This document shows, piece after piece, positions 33,849 to 42,592 of a stretch of 64,000 bases of DNA. The notes under the pieces were generated by a model. It was not told the DNA's origin. It made no database searches and was given only the letters and a program-made list of their open reading frames with translations. Source of the DNA: Pseudanabaena sp. Salubria-1. GTDB taxonomy: Bacteria; Cyanobacteriota; Cyanobacteriia; Pseudanabaenales; Pseudanabaenaceae. Made by a program: the position numbers and the translations under genes. Where the stretch lies: positions 1 through 64,000 of the forward strand of contig JALQCR010000028.1 of assembly GCA_023336205.1 (NCBI GenBank). Reading direction: 5' to 3'. Positions within the stretch are counted from its first letter, which is position 1; each line of letters opens with the position of its first letter.

Positions 33849-34334
33849 ATGGCAAAGACTGAAAAGCTCCCTGATTTAAATGATCCAATTTTGCGCGCAA
33901 AGTTGGAAAAGAACATGGGTCATAACTACTATGGCGAACCAGCTTGGCCAAATGACCTGTTGTACATGTTCCCCGTTGTAATTACTGGCACGATCGCATT
34001 GATTACTGGGTTGGCTGTACTTGACCCCACTATGGTCGGCGAACCTGCGAACCCTTTTGCAACTCCTTTGGAAATTTTGCCAGAGTGGTTTCTTTATCCT
34101 GCATTCCAAATTTTGCGGATTGTTCCTAACAAGCTTTTGGGCGTACTGCTCCAAAGTTTGATTCCTGTTGGATTGATTCTCATTCCTTTCATTGAGAATG
34201 TAAACAAGTTCCAAAATCCTTTCCGTCGTCCTGTAGCGATGGCTGTTTTTTTGTTTGGGACGGCTGTTACTCTTTGGCTAGGAATTGGCTCAACTATGCC
34301 AATTGACAAGTCTTTGACTTTAGGCTTGTTCTAA
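33849..34334 (+). CDS. petD: Subunit IV of the cytochrome b6f complex
   Basis: 161 residues, three membrane helices. It corresponds to the C-terminal half of cytochrome b and completes the Qo site (PEWFLYPAFQILR contains the conserved PEWY-like motif, here PEWF). It starts MAKTEKLPDLNDPILRAKL, as is typical. The Tyr of the PEWY motif appears as Phe, which is worth noting since PEWY is nearly invariant in b6f complexes. It ends just before a 24-bp-stem terminator. Confidence 0.96.
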   Translation: MAKTEKLPDLNDPILRAKLEKNMGHNYYGEPAWPNDLLYMFPVVITGTIALITGLAVLDPTMVGEPANPFATPLEILPEWFLYPAFQILRIVPNKLLGVLLQSLIPVGLILIPFIENVNKFQNPFRRPVAMAVFLFGTAVTLWLGIGSTMPIDKSLTLGLF

Positions 34335-34346
34335 GCATCACGACAA

Positions 34347-34397
34347 TTTAAACAAAAAGAAGGACAGCGCTTCGCGCTGTCCTTCTTTTTGTTTAAA
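34347..34397 (+). terminator. Terminator of petBD, 24-bp perfect stem
   Basis: Arms 34347-34370 and 34374-34397 are exact complements around TTC, with a T-run on the 3' side, 13 bp after the petD stop. Confidence 0.88.
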
Positions 34398-34471
34398 AAT
34401 TTGCATTTACAGAGAAGTAAAGTCCTGAATCCTGCAAATTATAGCCTTAGCCACTTTTATCAAGACAAATC

Positions 34472-34523
34472 AAAACCCAAATAGTGAGAGGCGGCAAAGC
34501 GCCCCTCTCACTATTTGGGTTTT
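34472..34523. terminator. Hairpin at the 3' end of the TpsB-like pseudogene
   Basis: Arms 34472-34490 and 34505-34523 (19 bp) are exact complements around a GC-rich loop. It includes the stop codon of the minus-strand gene. A partial relative of one arm plus flanking codons occurs at 14921-14968. Confidence 0.8.
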
Positions 34524-35350
34524 ATGTCCTAACAAGAATGGCGACATCTATATTGCCAGAGTTAGAGACATTTACTAAAGGAATCCCATAGTCAAGATGC
34601 AGAATTAGATTGCGAAGTGGTTGATAGATTGCACCTAAGCCAATACCAAACAGTGACTGAGTTGTGGGATTTATACCCGAAGAAGTCCAAATTGTACCAG
34701 CTTCAACAAAAGGTAACAGCTTGACAATGGATGAGCCTTCTTCATCTCGCGCCACAGGAAATTGCAACTCTACCGAAGCCTGAAGTCCACTATCACCCGC
34801 CAGTTGATTTTGGCGATAGCCACGAATAGATTGAGGACCACCAATACTAAACCGATTAAGAGACAGCAACTGATCTCTCGAAAACTGCATATTAACCCGA
34901 AAGAACGCCAAGGTGTCTTTATCATTACCAAGACGTTGAACCCTCAACACTTGTCCAAACCAATAAAAGAATCTACCATCAGGTGAACCATCATTGCGAA
35001 TCGTCGCGCCAAGAATATTTAATCCCAGATTTAGGGTAGAACGTAATATCCAAGCCCCCTCTGGATCTCGGCTTAAATAATCTTGGCTAAATCGTAAAAC
35101 TCTAGACTGCGATCGCCCATCATCAAACTTGAAATTTTGGAAATTAAATGATTGATTTCCAAAATAAGACCCACTATTCTCAAAAGCGATACTGGCTCCA
35201 AGGGCAAACTCTTCGCGGGGTGATCGCATTAAAGGTTAACGGTATGCGAACTCATAGGTTTGTGAATCTGTGAGAATATTCAAGCTGTCGAAAGGCTTCT
35301 CAGTAATATGACTTTGACCTATTGCAGTAAACCTACCGCAATTTCTGTTC
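34522..35350 (-). pseudogene. Truncated TpsB/ShlB-type outer-membrane transporter
   Basis: The longest open part (34522-35229, 235 codons) is the C-terminal beta-barrel of a two-partner secretion/Omp85-like translocator: PREEFALGASIAFE, RFSIGGPQSIRGYRQNQLAGDSG (the conserved GGxxSVRGY-like L6 motif) and a terminal strand ending VAILVRT. In the same frame upstream the barrel continues (RFTAIGQSHITEKPFDSLN, SQTYEFAYR) but is cut by a TAA at the position where relatives have Gln (YR-stop-PLMRSPREE). Homology ends at about 35350, where a long palindrome begins; POTRA domains and signal peptide are gone. Confidence 0.78.
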
Positions 35351-35580
35351 AAACGAACCACAAGAACTTTTTGGAAAGTATTGCTAAGTAATACCTTCCA
35401 AAAAGTTCTTGTGGTTCGGGTTTATGCGCAAAGTGGTGTAATTTATTTGAGGGAATTAAATGGTTGAAGAGTGTGCTCTACTCTACTTTTGTTTTGTCTA
35501 TTTTGTCAGAGTGGTTAATAGTAAGATAAGAGATAGTCAAACCTTAGTTATCACTTACTTTTAGGATTCAAAATTTAAAC
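35230..35580. other. Region between TpsB remnant and aroC
   Basis: 351 bp. The left 120 bp is decayed barrel-coding sequence on the minus strand, then a palindrome (35354-35418), then about 160 bp that must hold the aroC promoter. No other gene is seen. Confidence 0.5.
35354..35418. repeat. Long palindrome, 23-bp stem plus inner stem
   Basis: Arms 35354-35376 and 35396-35418 are exact complements, with an inner GTATT/AATAC stem. It marks the truncation point of the TpsB-like pseudogene. Confidence 0.82.
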
Positions 35581-36663
35581 ATGGGCAGTACATTCGGGGC
35601 TTTATTTCGCGTCACGACATTTGGGGAATCACACGGCGGCGGTGTGGGGGCGATCATCGATGGATGTCCACCGCAGCTAGAACTGAGCGAAGCCGATATT
35701 CAAACTGACCTCGATCGCCGTAAACCAGGGCAAAGCAAAATCGTTACCCCACGCCGCGAAGACGATCGCGCCCAGATCTTGTCAGGTGTGTTCGCTGGCA
35801 AAACCCTTGGCACACCGATCATGATTTTGGTGCAGAACAAAGATGCTCGTAGCCAAGACTATTCCGAAATGGCTGAAAAGTTCCGCCCATCCCATGCTGA
35901 TGCTACCTATCAAGCAAAATATGGCATTCGCAATTGGCAAGGCGGCGGCAGATCTTCCGCAAGGGAAACAATTGGTCGAGTAGCCGCAGGTGCGATCGCT
36001 AAAAAAATCCTCAAACAAGCCGCAGGTGTAGAAATTATTGCCTATGTCAGACAGGTTAAAGACATGGTTGCATCTACCATCGATCCGAATACAGTCACAA
36101 TGGAACAAGTGGAAAGCAATATTTTGCGCTGTCCCGATTCTGAGATGGCGGAAAAAATGATCGACTTCATCGACAAAATTCGTCGCGATGGCAACTCCGT
36201 CGGCGGCATCATCGAATGTGTGGTGCGAAATGTACCTGTCGGTTTGGGCGATCCTGTATTCGACAAATTGGAAGCGGATCTAGCCAAAGCAGTCATGTCT
36301 TTGCCAGCGAGCAAAGGATTTGAAATTGGCTCAGGCTTTGACGGCGTGCATTTAACTGGTCGTGAGCATAACGATGAATTTTATATGGACGGCGATCGCA
36401 TCCGCACAAGGACGAATAACTCAGGCGGTATTCAAGGCGGCATTTCCAATGGCGAAAATATCATTTTGCGGGTTGCTTTTAAGCCTACTGCGACAATTTT
36501 GTTAGAGCAGAAGACAGTATCAGCCGCAGGTGAAAATACTACGCTGACAGGTCGAGGTCGCCATGACCCTTGTGTGTTACCTCGCGCCGTGCCCATGGTG
36601 GAGGCAATGGTAGCTTTGGTTTTATGCGATCGCTATCTCAGCCAAAAAACAGTAAGTATTTAA
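35581..36663 (+). CDS. aroC: Chorismate synthase
   Basis: 360 residues. It makes chorismate from EPSP with reduced FMN as the last shikimate step. Family signatures: TFGESHGGGVGAIIDGCPP at the start, the Arg-rich FMN/EPSP loops RRKPGQSKIVTPRREDD, GGGRSSARETIGRVAAGAIAKK and FKPTATI, with GRHDPCVLPRAVPMVEAMVA at the end. It is collinear with the family and has no truncation. It is followed by a cluster of small hairpins and then uvrC on the same strand. Confidence 0.96.
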   Translation: MGSTFGALFRVTTFGESHGGGVGAIIDGCPPQLELSEADIQTDLDRRKPGQSKIVTPRREDDRAQILSGVFAGKTLGTPIMILVQNKDARSQDYSEMAEKFRPSHADATYQAKYGIRNWQGGGRSSARETIGRVAAGAIAKKILKQAAGVEIIAYVRQVKDMVASTIDPNTVTMEQVESNILRCPDSEMAEKMIDFIDKIRRDGNSVGGIIECVVRNVPVGLGDPVFDKLEADLAKAVMSLPASKGFEIGSGFDGVHLTGREHNDEFYMDGDRIRTRTNNSGGIQGGISNGENIILRVAFKPTATILLEQKTVSAAGENTTLTGRGRHDPCVLPRAVPMVEAMVALVLCDRYLSQKTVSI

Positions 36664-36664
36664 A

Positions 36665-36777
36665 TAAGCCAAGAACTAAAGTTCGTGGCTAAAAGCTCAA
36701 GTCGGTTGAAACCGACTGAAGAAATTCAACCCGTTTTAACGGGTTTTAGCTCTTAGCCCGCACTTGAGTGCAGGGCT
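36665..36777. repeat. Cluster of four small hairpins (REP-like)
   Basis: GCCAAGAAC/GTTCGTGGC at 36669-36691, AGTCGGTT/AACCGACT at 36700-36717, AACCCGTT/AACGGGTT at 36728-36745, and AGCCCGCACT/AGTGCAGGGCT around 36755-36777. Such hairpin clusters are typical dispersed cyanobacterial intergenic repeats. It lies between aroC and uvrC. Confidence 0.6.
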
Positions 36778-36820
36778 TCTGCGCGGCTGGTTTGAGACAG
36801 CCTTTGGATATAATTGGATT

Positions 36821-38710
36821 ATGACCGAGCCATTACTGCAAGATTCTGAAAAATTACAGGCGCGTTTAAAAGAAATCCCTCTAGAAGCGGGGGTTTATTT
36901 TATGCGCGATCGCCATGATGGCGTGATCTACATCGGTAAATCCAAGGCTCTACGCAATCGGGTGCGATCGTACTTTCGCAGTAGCCAAGATTTGTCACCA
37001 CGTATTGCGATGATGGTGCAGCTAGTCCATGAAATCGAGTTTATAGTCACAGACTCCGAAGCCGAAGCCCTCGCCCTTGAAGCGAATCTGATTAAGCAAT
37101 ATCAACCCTATTACAACGTCCTTCTCAAAGACGACAAAAAATATCCCTACGTCTGTATTACTTGGTCAGAGGACTATCCGCGCATTTTTATTACCCGCAA
37201 ACGGAAGATGGGCGGGACTAAGGATAAATATTACGGGCCCTATGTCGATGTCTTCAATCTCAAACGAACTTTAGGAATTATCAAACGCGCTTTTCCCCTT
37301 CGTCAAAAACCAATACCAATGTTTAAAGATCGCCCCTGTCTGAACTATGACATGGGCTTATGTCCAGGAGTATGTCAGGAACTGATTTCGCCCGAAGAAT
37401 ATCATAAAATCATGGTGCGCGTTGCCATGATTTTTCAAGGTAGATCTAGCGAGTTGATCGAGACTTTTACTGAGAAAATGGAATCTGCGGCTGAGGCTTT
37501 AGAATTTGAGAAGGCAGCAGATTTACGCGATCGCATTCAAGTTTTGCAAAATCTGGGAGCCAATCAAAAGGTATCTCTGCCTGATGATACAGTTTCTCGC
37601 GATGCGATCGCCATGGCACAAGACGAGCAACATACTTGCATTCAGCTATTCCAGATTCGTGCAGGGCGACTGGTTGGGCGATTAGCCTTTGTTGCTGATA
37701 GTCAAAGTGACTTACCTGAGGCAATTTTACAACGTACTTTAGAAGCACATTATCAAAACTGCGATCCTGTTGAAATTCCCAATGAAGTTCATACCCAATT
37801 AGAACTTCCTGAAGTAGAGATTTTGCAAGCATGGCTTAGCGATCGCAAGGGACGCAAAGTCGTGATCGCCACACCGCAGCGTCAACTCAAAGCAGAGCTA
37901 ATCGAAATGGTAGAACGTAATGCCCAGTATGAGTTAGCCAGAATTCAAAAACAAAGCGATCGTAATTTACAAGGATTGGAAGACTTAGCCGAAATTCTTA
38001 ATCTCGATAGCTTGCCACATCGTATTGAAGGCTATGATATTTCGCATATTCAAGGCTCCGATGCTGTGGCAAGTCAAGTAGTCTTTATCGATGGTATTCC
38101 CGCGAAACAACATTATCGCCATTACAAAATTCGTAATCCTGATATTCAGACTGGACATTCCGATGACTTTGCCAGCCTTGCAGAAGTAATTGCCAGAAGA
38201 TTCAAAAATCACACCAATTTTAACAATCCCCAATCCCCAATCCCCAATCCCCAAAATGACTTCCCTGATGTCGTAATGATCGATGGTGGCAAGGGTCAAC
38301 TTTCATCAGTGATGAAAATTATTGATAAGTTGGGTCTTCGCGATCGCCTTACGGTAATTAGCCTTGCGAAAAAGCGAGAAGAAATCTTTTTGCCAGAGCA
38401 GTCTGAGCCATTAATTGGCGGCGATCCAGAACGAGCAGGCGTACAGGTATTGCGACGTTTGCGCGACGAGGCACACCGTTTTGCCATTACTTTTCACCGC
38501 AAAAAACGTAGCCAAAGAATGCAGCGATCGCACCTCGATCAAATCACTGGCTTGGGACATCATCGGCAAAAGGTTCTGCTGGAAAAGTTCCATTCCGTTG
38601 ATTATATCCGCCAAGCAACTGTAGAACAGATCGCCGAAACTGATGGTATTGGCAAGAAGTTAGCTCAGCATATCTATAACCATTTTCATCCCGTCAGCAA
38701 CGCCCAATAG
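36821..38710 (+). CDS. uvrC: Excinuclease ABC subunit C
   Basis: 629 residues. It makes both incisions in nucleotide excision repair. Domains: GIY-YIG nuclease (GVYFMRDRHDGVIYIGKSKALRNR), Cys-rich and UVR (MESAAEALEFEKAADLRDR), the RNase H-like C-terminal nuclease (EGYDISHIQGSDAVAS, PDVVMIDGGKGQLSS) and tandem HhH motifs at the end. ATG 36821 is chosen because it gives the family start; 19 further in-frame codons upstream fall in hairpin repeats. A heptamer tandem repeat (38225-38252) codes for a Pro/Asn-rich loop inside the nuclease domain. Confidence 0.93.
   Translation: MTEPLLQDSEKLQARLKEIPLEAGVYFMRDRHDGVIYIGKSKALRNRVRSYFRSSQDLSPRIAMMVQLVHEIEFIVTDSEAEALALEANLIKQYQPYYNVLLKDDKKYPYVCITWSEDYPRIFITRKRKMGGTKDKYYGPYVDVFNLKRTLGIIKRAFPLRQKPIPMFKDRPCLNYDMGLCPGVCQELISPEEYHKIMVRVAMIFQGRSSELIETFTEKMESAAEALEFEKAADLRDRIQVLQNLGANQKVSLPDDTVSRDAIAMAQDEQHTCIQLFQIRAGRLVGRLAFVADSQSDLPEAILQRTLEAHYQNCDPVEIPNEVHTQLELPEVEILQAWLSDRKGRKVVIATPQRQLKAELIEMVERNAQYELARIQKQSDRNLQGLEDLAEILNLDSLPHRIEGYDISHIQGSDAVASQVVFIDGIPAKQHYRHYKIRNPDIQTGHSDDFASLAEVIARRFKNHTNFNNPQSPIPNPQNDFPDVVMIDGGKGQLSSVMKIIDKLGLRDRLTVISLAKKREEIFLPEQSEPLIGGDPERAGVQVLRRLRDEAHRFAITFHRKKRSQRMQRSHLDQITGLGHHRQKVLLEKFHSVDYIRQATVEQIAETDGIGKKLAQHIYNHFHPVSNAQ
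38225..38252 (+). repeat. Heptanucleotide tandem repeat inside uvrC
   Basis: Four consecutive CAATCCC units encode a Pro/Asn-rich insert (PQSPIPNPQ) between HSDDFASLAEVIARR and DFPDVVMIDGG. Heptameric short tandem repeats are known in cyanobacterial genomes. Seven-base units mean that one unit gained or lost would shift the frame. Confidence 0.75.
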
Positions 38711-38724
38711 AAAAGCAGAGATTG

Positions 38725-38790
38725 AGATCTCCGACTTTTTCTATGCAAATACAGATCAGTTTTGAGAGGCTCAGAAAAAGTCGGAGATCT
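38725..38790. terminator. Bidirectional hairpin between uvrC and GT2 gene
   Basis: Arms 38725-38742 and 38773-38790 (18 bp) are exact complements around a 30-nt loop. It lies between convergent genes. Confidence 0.75.
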
Positions 38791-38810
38791 GAGCATTTAC
38801 CCCTAAATTA

Positions 38811-39737
38811 TTAACGGAACATCAGCTTGCTTTCTTTATCCCAATTGCGATACATCCAAATTACCGTGTACCAGTTCATATAAATCCGAAAAATCTCCAT
38901 CGCAATTTCTGATTTATCCTGATCGCATAACCATGTTAATAAAGGCTTAAGCGTGCGATCGTTAAGCGTACCACCAAGGGTGAGAATCCCCCATAGCGCA
39001 AGATGTAGCCAAGTTTTTTGAATCATTAACTTGACTTCCCATGTTGGATGCTTTTGATAAAAAATAATGCTCATTCGACCACGTTGTTCTTCTAAATCAA
39101 GCAACCGGGGCATTTTATCAATGGAGAATTTAGCATGATAATGGAAAGCGATCGCCCCTGCACAGGTCAAACGTTTTAAACCTAATTTTTTAACACGCAT
39201 TCCTAACTCAAAATCTTCCCAACCATATTGGAAAAAGCCTGTATCAAATTTTCCTGCTTCTAACAGCCATTTACGAGCGATCGCTAAGTTACAAGTGTCA
39301 AATAACGCCGCTGTAAAATATGGCACTGCGGAGACAGGCTCAGAATCAGGTGCTTCCAAATTGCTAGTGTCGATGATCCTGCCATAGCTATAGACTTTTT
39401 CACCTTGAGCTAGAGTCTCAGTATGAGCTTGGAGGTATTCAGGATTAACGGTAATATCGCTATCGACAAAGGCAATGTATTTGCCCTTGGCTGAGTCAAT
39501 TCCATAATTACGAGCTGTGGCGGCGGCGGCATGGTCTTGGGTTAATAGGCGCAAATGTGGATACTGATCACTATTAGCTCTCAAAAACTCTACCGTGCCA
39601 TCGGATGAGCCATCATCTATCACCAAAATTTCGTAAGGCTGGGTTATGGTCTGTTTTTCCAACGCTGCTAGACATTTTTGCAAAATTGGTAGTCGGTTAT
39701 AAGTGGGTACAACCACTGACCACAACATTTCTGACAC
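38811..39737 (-). CDS. GT2 family glycosyltransferase
   Basis: A 308-residue GT-A inverting glycosyltransferase. The nucleotide-sugar domain begins VVVPTYNRLPILQKCLAAL, with the DDGSSDGT Asp pair, the DxD-like VDSD metal motif near residue 95, and the acceptor-side GWEDFELGMRVKKLGL (ED catalytic base region). The C-terminal part is helical, without clear membrane spans. It is probably involved in surface polysaccharide or glycolipid synthesis given the rfb genes that start beyond its promoter region, but it is transcribed away from them. Confidence 0.85.
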   Translation of the reverse strand: MSEMLWSVVVPTYNRLPILQKCLAALEKQTITQPYEILVIDDGSSDGTVEFLRANSDQYPHLRLLTQDHAAAATARNYGIDSAKGKYIAFVDSDITVNPEYLQAHTETLAQGEKVYSYGRIIDTSNLEAPDSEPVSAVPYFTAALFDTCNLAIARKWLLEAGKFDTGFFQYGWEDFELGMRVKKLGLKRLTCAGAIAFHYHAKFSIDKMPRLLDLEEQRGRMSIIFYQKHPTWEVKLMIQKTWLHLALWGILTLGGTLNDRTLKPLLTWLCDQDKSEIAMEIFRIYMNWYTVIWMYRNWDKESKLMFR

Positions 39738-39803
39738 AGTGTTTCTCCTAAGCGATCGCCAAAAGAATTATAACTCTACAGCAATTTCCGATGAAACGAA
39801 CCC

Positions 39804-39854
39804 CAAGAGCATTTTTGAAAGCCTTGCTTTGCAAGGCTTTCAAAAATGCTCTTG
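39804..39854. repeat. Long palindrome, 24-bp perfect stem, 3-nt loop
   Basis: Arms 39804-39827 and 39831-39854 are exact complements around TTT. It lies in a divergent promoter region. Confidence 0.87.
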
Positions 39855-39926
39855 GTTTGAGCTTGAGTGCAAAGTGCTGTAATACCAATTCACAAAAATG
39901 TGACGACAATTAATTAAAAGCCCAAC

Positions 39927-39991
39927 CCAAGACATTCATTCCAAAGCACAAAACGGCTACGCCGTTTTGTGCTTTGGAATGAGTGTCTTGG
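39927..39991. repeat. Longest palindrome, 31-bp stem, 3-nt loop
   Basis: Arms 39927-39957 and 39961-39991 pair with a single G-T exception around TAC, and an outer AGCCC/GGGCT extends it. It lies 80 bp upstream of rfbC. Confidence 0.87.
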
Positions 39992-40070
39992 GGCTTAGTG
40001 CAGTAAATTGGTGATTTTAAGTTAGTAATTCTAAGGCATAATTTTGTGGTTAATGTCACGCAATATTTGC

Positions 40071-40616
40071 ATGAAAGTTGAAAGCACAGCAATTCCTGAT
40101 GTTTTACTGATTACGCCTAGGGTATTTGGCGATGAGCGAGGCTTTTTTTATGAATCTTACAACCATCAAGTCTTTGTTGAAAAAACAGGCTTAGATCTCA
40201 CCTTTGTCCAAGACAATCATTCGCGATCGCAAAAAAACGTGTTAAGGGGATTGCATTATCAAATTGGCAAACCACAGGGCAAATTAATTAGAGCTTTGAC
40301 AGGCACAATTCAAGATGTGGCTGTAGATTTGCGACATAGTTCACCAACATTTGGTAAATCGGTAAGTTATATTCTTAGTGCGGAAAACTATCAGCAACTA
40401 TGGATTCCTGTCGGATTTGCCCACGGATTCGCGGTATTGTCTGACTTTGCCGAAGTGGCTTATAAAGCGACAGATTATTATGCTCCCAGTGAAGAGCGCA
40501 GCTTATTGTGGAACGATCCTGAGTTGGCGATCGCGTGGCAACTCAAAGGACAACCAATTGTGTCTGCGAAAGATACTGTTGGTAAATTATTAAAAGAAGC
40601 GGAGTTATTTGCATGA
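40071..40616 (+). CDS. rfbC: dTDP-4-dehydrorhamnose 3,5-epimerase
   Basis: A 181-residue cupin epimerase, third step of dTDP-L-rhamnose synthesis. It has the family start (MKVESTAIPDVLLITPRVFG), the substrate loop FVQDNHSRSQKNVLRGLHYQ with the catalytic His and the WIPVGFAHGFAVLSDFAEV strand with conserved Tyr/Asp partners. ATG 40071 gives the family start; nine upstream codons are discounted. It is the first gene of rfbC-rfbB-rfbD-rfbA, and its stop overlaps the rfbB start by 4 bp. Confidence 0.93.
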   Translation: MKVESTAIPDVLLITPRVFGDERGFFYESYNHQVFVEKTGLDLTFVQDNHSRSQKNVLRGLHYQIGKPQGKLIRALTGTIQDVAVDLRHSSPTFGKSVSYILSAENYQQLWIPVGFAHGFAVLSDFAEVAYKATDYYAPSEERSLLWNDPELAIAWQLKGQPIVSAKDTVGKLLKEAELFA

Positions 40617-41632
40617 GTCCAGTCGAAAAATTTCAAAAAATTCTGATTACGGGTGGAGCAGGATTTATTGGCTCTAATTATGTACATTACGCGATCGCTA
40701 ATCACCCCACTTGGGAGATTGTGGTCTTAGATAAGCTCACCTATGCAGGGAATTTGGATAATCTTAAGGATGTCAGTGATCGCATTACTTTCATTCAAGG
40801 CGATATTGCCAATCCTGAAGATGTGGAAAAAGCTGTGACTGGTGTGGACGCGATCCTCAACTTTGCCGCCGAAAGCCATGTTGATCGCAGTTTGAGAGAT
40901 CCACTCCCCTTCATCCGCACCAATATCGAAGGCACATTACTTTTATTAGAAGCGGCGAGAAAACATCAAATTAAGCGATTCCTCCATGTTTCCACCGATG
41001 AAGTTTACGGAGATCTCGTCGGTAGCGATCGCCATTCCCTAGAGTCAGATACCCTGTCACCGCGTAGTCCCTATGCTGCCTCCAAAGCAGGAGCCGAGCA
41101 TTTGGTCTTCTCCTATGGCATTAGCTATGGCTTAGATGTGGTGATTACTCGTGGCTCGAATACTTACGGGCTGTATCAATATCCTGAAAAAATTATTCCT
41201 CTCTTCATCACTAATGCGCTTGAGTCAAAATCTTTGCCCATCTATGGCGATGGTTCGGCTGTTCGTGATTATCTCTATGTCGAAGATCATTGCTCAGGCA
41301 TTGATACGGTGCTGCACGCAGGACAGAGCGGTAAAGCCTATAACCTTGGCGCACGCATGGAAGTCAATGGCATTGAGGTTGCCAAAACTATTTTAGGATT
41401 GCTAGATCGCCCCGAATCCTTGATGCAATCCGTCAGCGATCGTCCGGGACATGACTACCGCTATTCTGTTGATCCTAGTGCAACTGAAGCATTAGGTTGG
41501 CAGCGTCAATGGGACTTCCAGCGTGGCATGGCGCAAACCGTAGCTTGGTATAAACAAAACTCGGACTGGTGGCAAGCAGTCAAGGATAAGAAAGTATTTC
41601 AAGAACATTACAACCAATGGTATGCAAGATGA
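40613..41632 (+). CDS. rfbB: dTDP-glucose 4,6-dehydratase
   Basis: 339 residues, extended short-chain dehydrogenase; second step of dTDP-rhamnose synthesis. NAD loop ITGGAGFIGSNYVHYA, catalytic region VSTDEVYGDL (Asp/Glu of the DE pair) and YxxxK in SPYAASKAGAEHLV. The substrate region RGSNTYGLYQYPEKIIPLFI is typical. It overlaps rfbC by 4 bp and rfbD by 4 bp (ATGA), so the three are translationally coupled. Confidence 0.95.
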   Translation: MSPVEKFQKILITGGAGFIGSNYVHYAIANHPTWEIVVLDKLTYAGNLDNLKDVSDRITFIQGDIANPEDVEKAVTGVDAILNFAAESHVDRSLRDPLPFIRTNIEGTLLLLEAARKHQIKRFLHVSTDEVYGDLVGSDRHSLESDTLSPRSPYAASKAGAEHLVFSYGISYGLDVVITRGSNTYGLYQYPEKIIPLFITNALESKSLPIYGDGSAVRDYLYVEDHCSGIDTVLHAGQSGKAYNLGARMEVNGIEVAKTILGLLDRPESLMQSVSDRPGHDYRYSVDPSATEALGWQRQWDFQRGMAQTVAWYKQNSDWWQAVKDKKVFQEHYNQWYAR

Positions 41633-42498
41633 GTCAAACCCTCAAAGTGGCTCTGATTGGGGCAAATGGGCAGTTAGGCTCAGATATTAATAGTCACTTT
41701 TCGCAGTGCGACCACTATCAACTGACGGCTCTAACTCGATCTGACATTGACATTAGACAAGCTGACATAGTTGATCAAGTCTTAACCCGTCAGAAATTTG
41801 ATGTGGTGATCAATAGTGCCGCCTATGTGCGTGTCGATGACTGTGAGCAGGAAGTGGACACCGCCTTTAATGTGAATGCAATCGGTGCGTTAAATGTGGC
41901 TCGAACCTGTCGTGATATTGGCGCACTCTGTGTGTACATCAGTACCGATTATGTTTTTCATGGCGATCGCCCCCATCCCTACACAGAAGCAGATATTCCT
42001 AACCCAATTAACATCTACGGCACATCCAAGCTCACAGGAGAATACCTAGTCCAACAAACCACCGCGCGATCGCTAATTTTGCGGATCTCTAGCGTCTTCG
42101 GTAAAGCTGGGGCAAGTGGTAAGGGTGGTAACTTTGTGGAAACAATGATTAAAAAAGCTAAGGCAGGTGATCCACTCAAGGTTGTCAATGACATATTTAT
42201 GTCGCCTACCTATACCTATGATGAAGCCAGATTACTCGACGCACTTTTGCAAGAAGGTGCAACGGGACTGATTCATGGAGCTAATTCAGGGAGTTGTTCA
42301 TGGCATGAATTTGCCAGTGCAGTGCTTCGTCTTGCCAATATTCAGTATCCCATTGAAGCTATTCCTGCTGCGGATTTTCCTACTAAAGCAACCAGACCAA
42401 TGAACTCAGCATTAATTAGTGATCGGTTGCCCCAAATTACTGATTTTCAGATGCGTCCTTGGCAAGAAGCAATTGCAGCCTATATTCAAGCCAGATAA
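41629..42498 (+). CDS. rfbD: dTDP-4-dehydrorhamnose reductase
   Basis: A 289-residue RmlD-type reductase, last step to dTDP-L-rhamnose. Nucleotide loop VALIGANGQLGSDI, ISTDYVFHGD and the catalytic YxxxK in NIYGTSKLTGEYLV. The ATG at 41629 overlaps the rfbB stop; an upstream ATG at 41617 lies within rfbB and is less likely. After its stop a 28-bp-stem hairpin separates it from rfbA. Confidence 0.93.
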   Translation: MSQTLKVALIGANGQLGSDINSHFSQCDHYQLTALTRSDIDIRQADIVDQVLTRQKFDVVINSAAYVRVDDCEQEVDTAFNVNAIGALNVARTCRDIGALCVYISTDYVFHGDRPHPYTEADIPNPINIYGTSKLTGEYLVQQTTARSLILRISSVFGKAGASGKGGNFVETMIKKAKAGDPLKVVNDIFMSPTYTYDEARLLDALLQEGATGLIHGANSGSCSWHEFASAVLRLANIQYPIEAIPAADFPTKATRPMNSALISDRLPQITDFQMRPWQEAIAAYIQAR

Positions 42499-42557
42499 AA
42501 ACCATAAATCATTTTCAAAGAGGCGCGAAGCGCCTCTTTGAAAATGATTTATGGTTT
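42499..42557. terminator. 28-bp perfect-stem hairpin between rfbD and rfbA
   Basis: Arms 42499-42526 and 42530-42557 are exact complements around GAA. It begins at the last base region of rfbD and lies inside an otherwise co-directional gene set, so it should attenuate transcription into rfbA or protect the upstream mRNA end. Confidence 0.85.
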
Positions 42558-42592
42558 ACTCAAAGCCTCAGTAAGCTCTATTATTCAAAACT

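Larger units (their letters stand above)
39738..40070. promoter_or_regulatory. Divergent region upstream of rfbC with two long palindromes
   Basis: 333 bp between the GT2 gene and rfbC. It is dominated by a 24-bp-stem and a 31-bp-stem palindrome and holds the 18-bp repeat shared with 27361-27378. The promoters of both flanking genes must fit in the remaining sequence. No gene is seen. Confidence 0.5.

Noticed and set aside
36764..36820. 19-codon N-terminal extension of uvrC
   Set aside because: It is read from a hairpin repeat cluster; the ATG at 36821 gives the family N-terminus.
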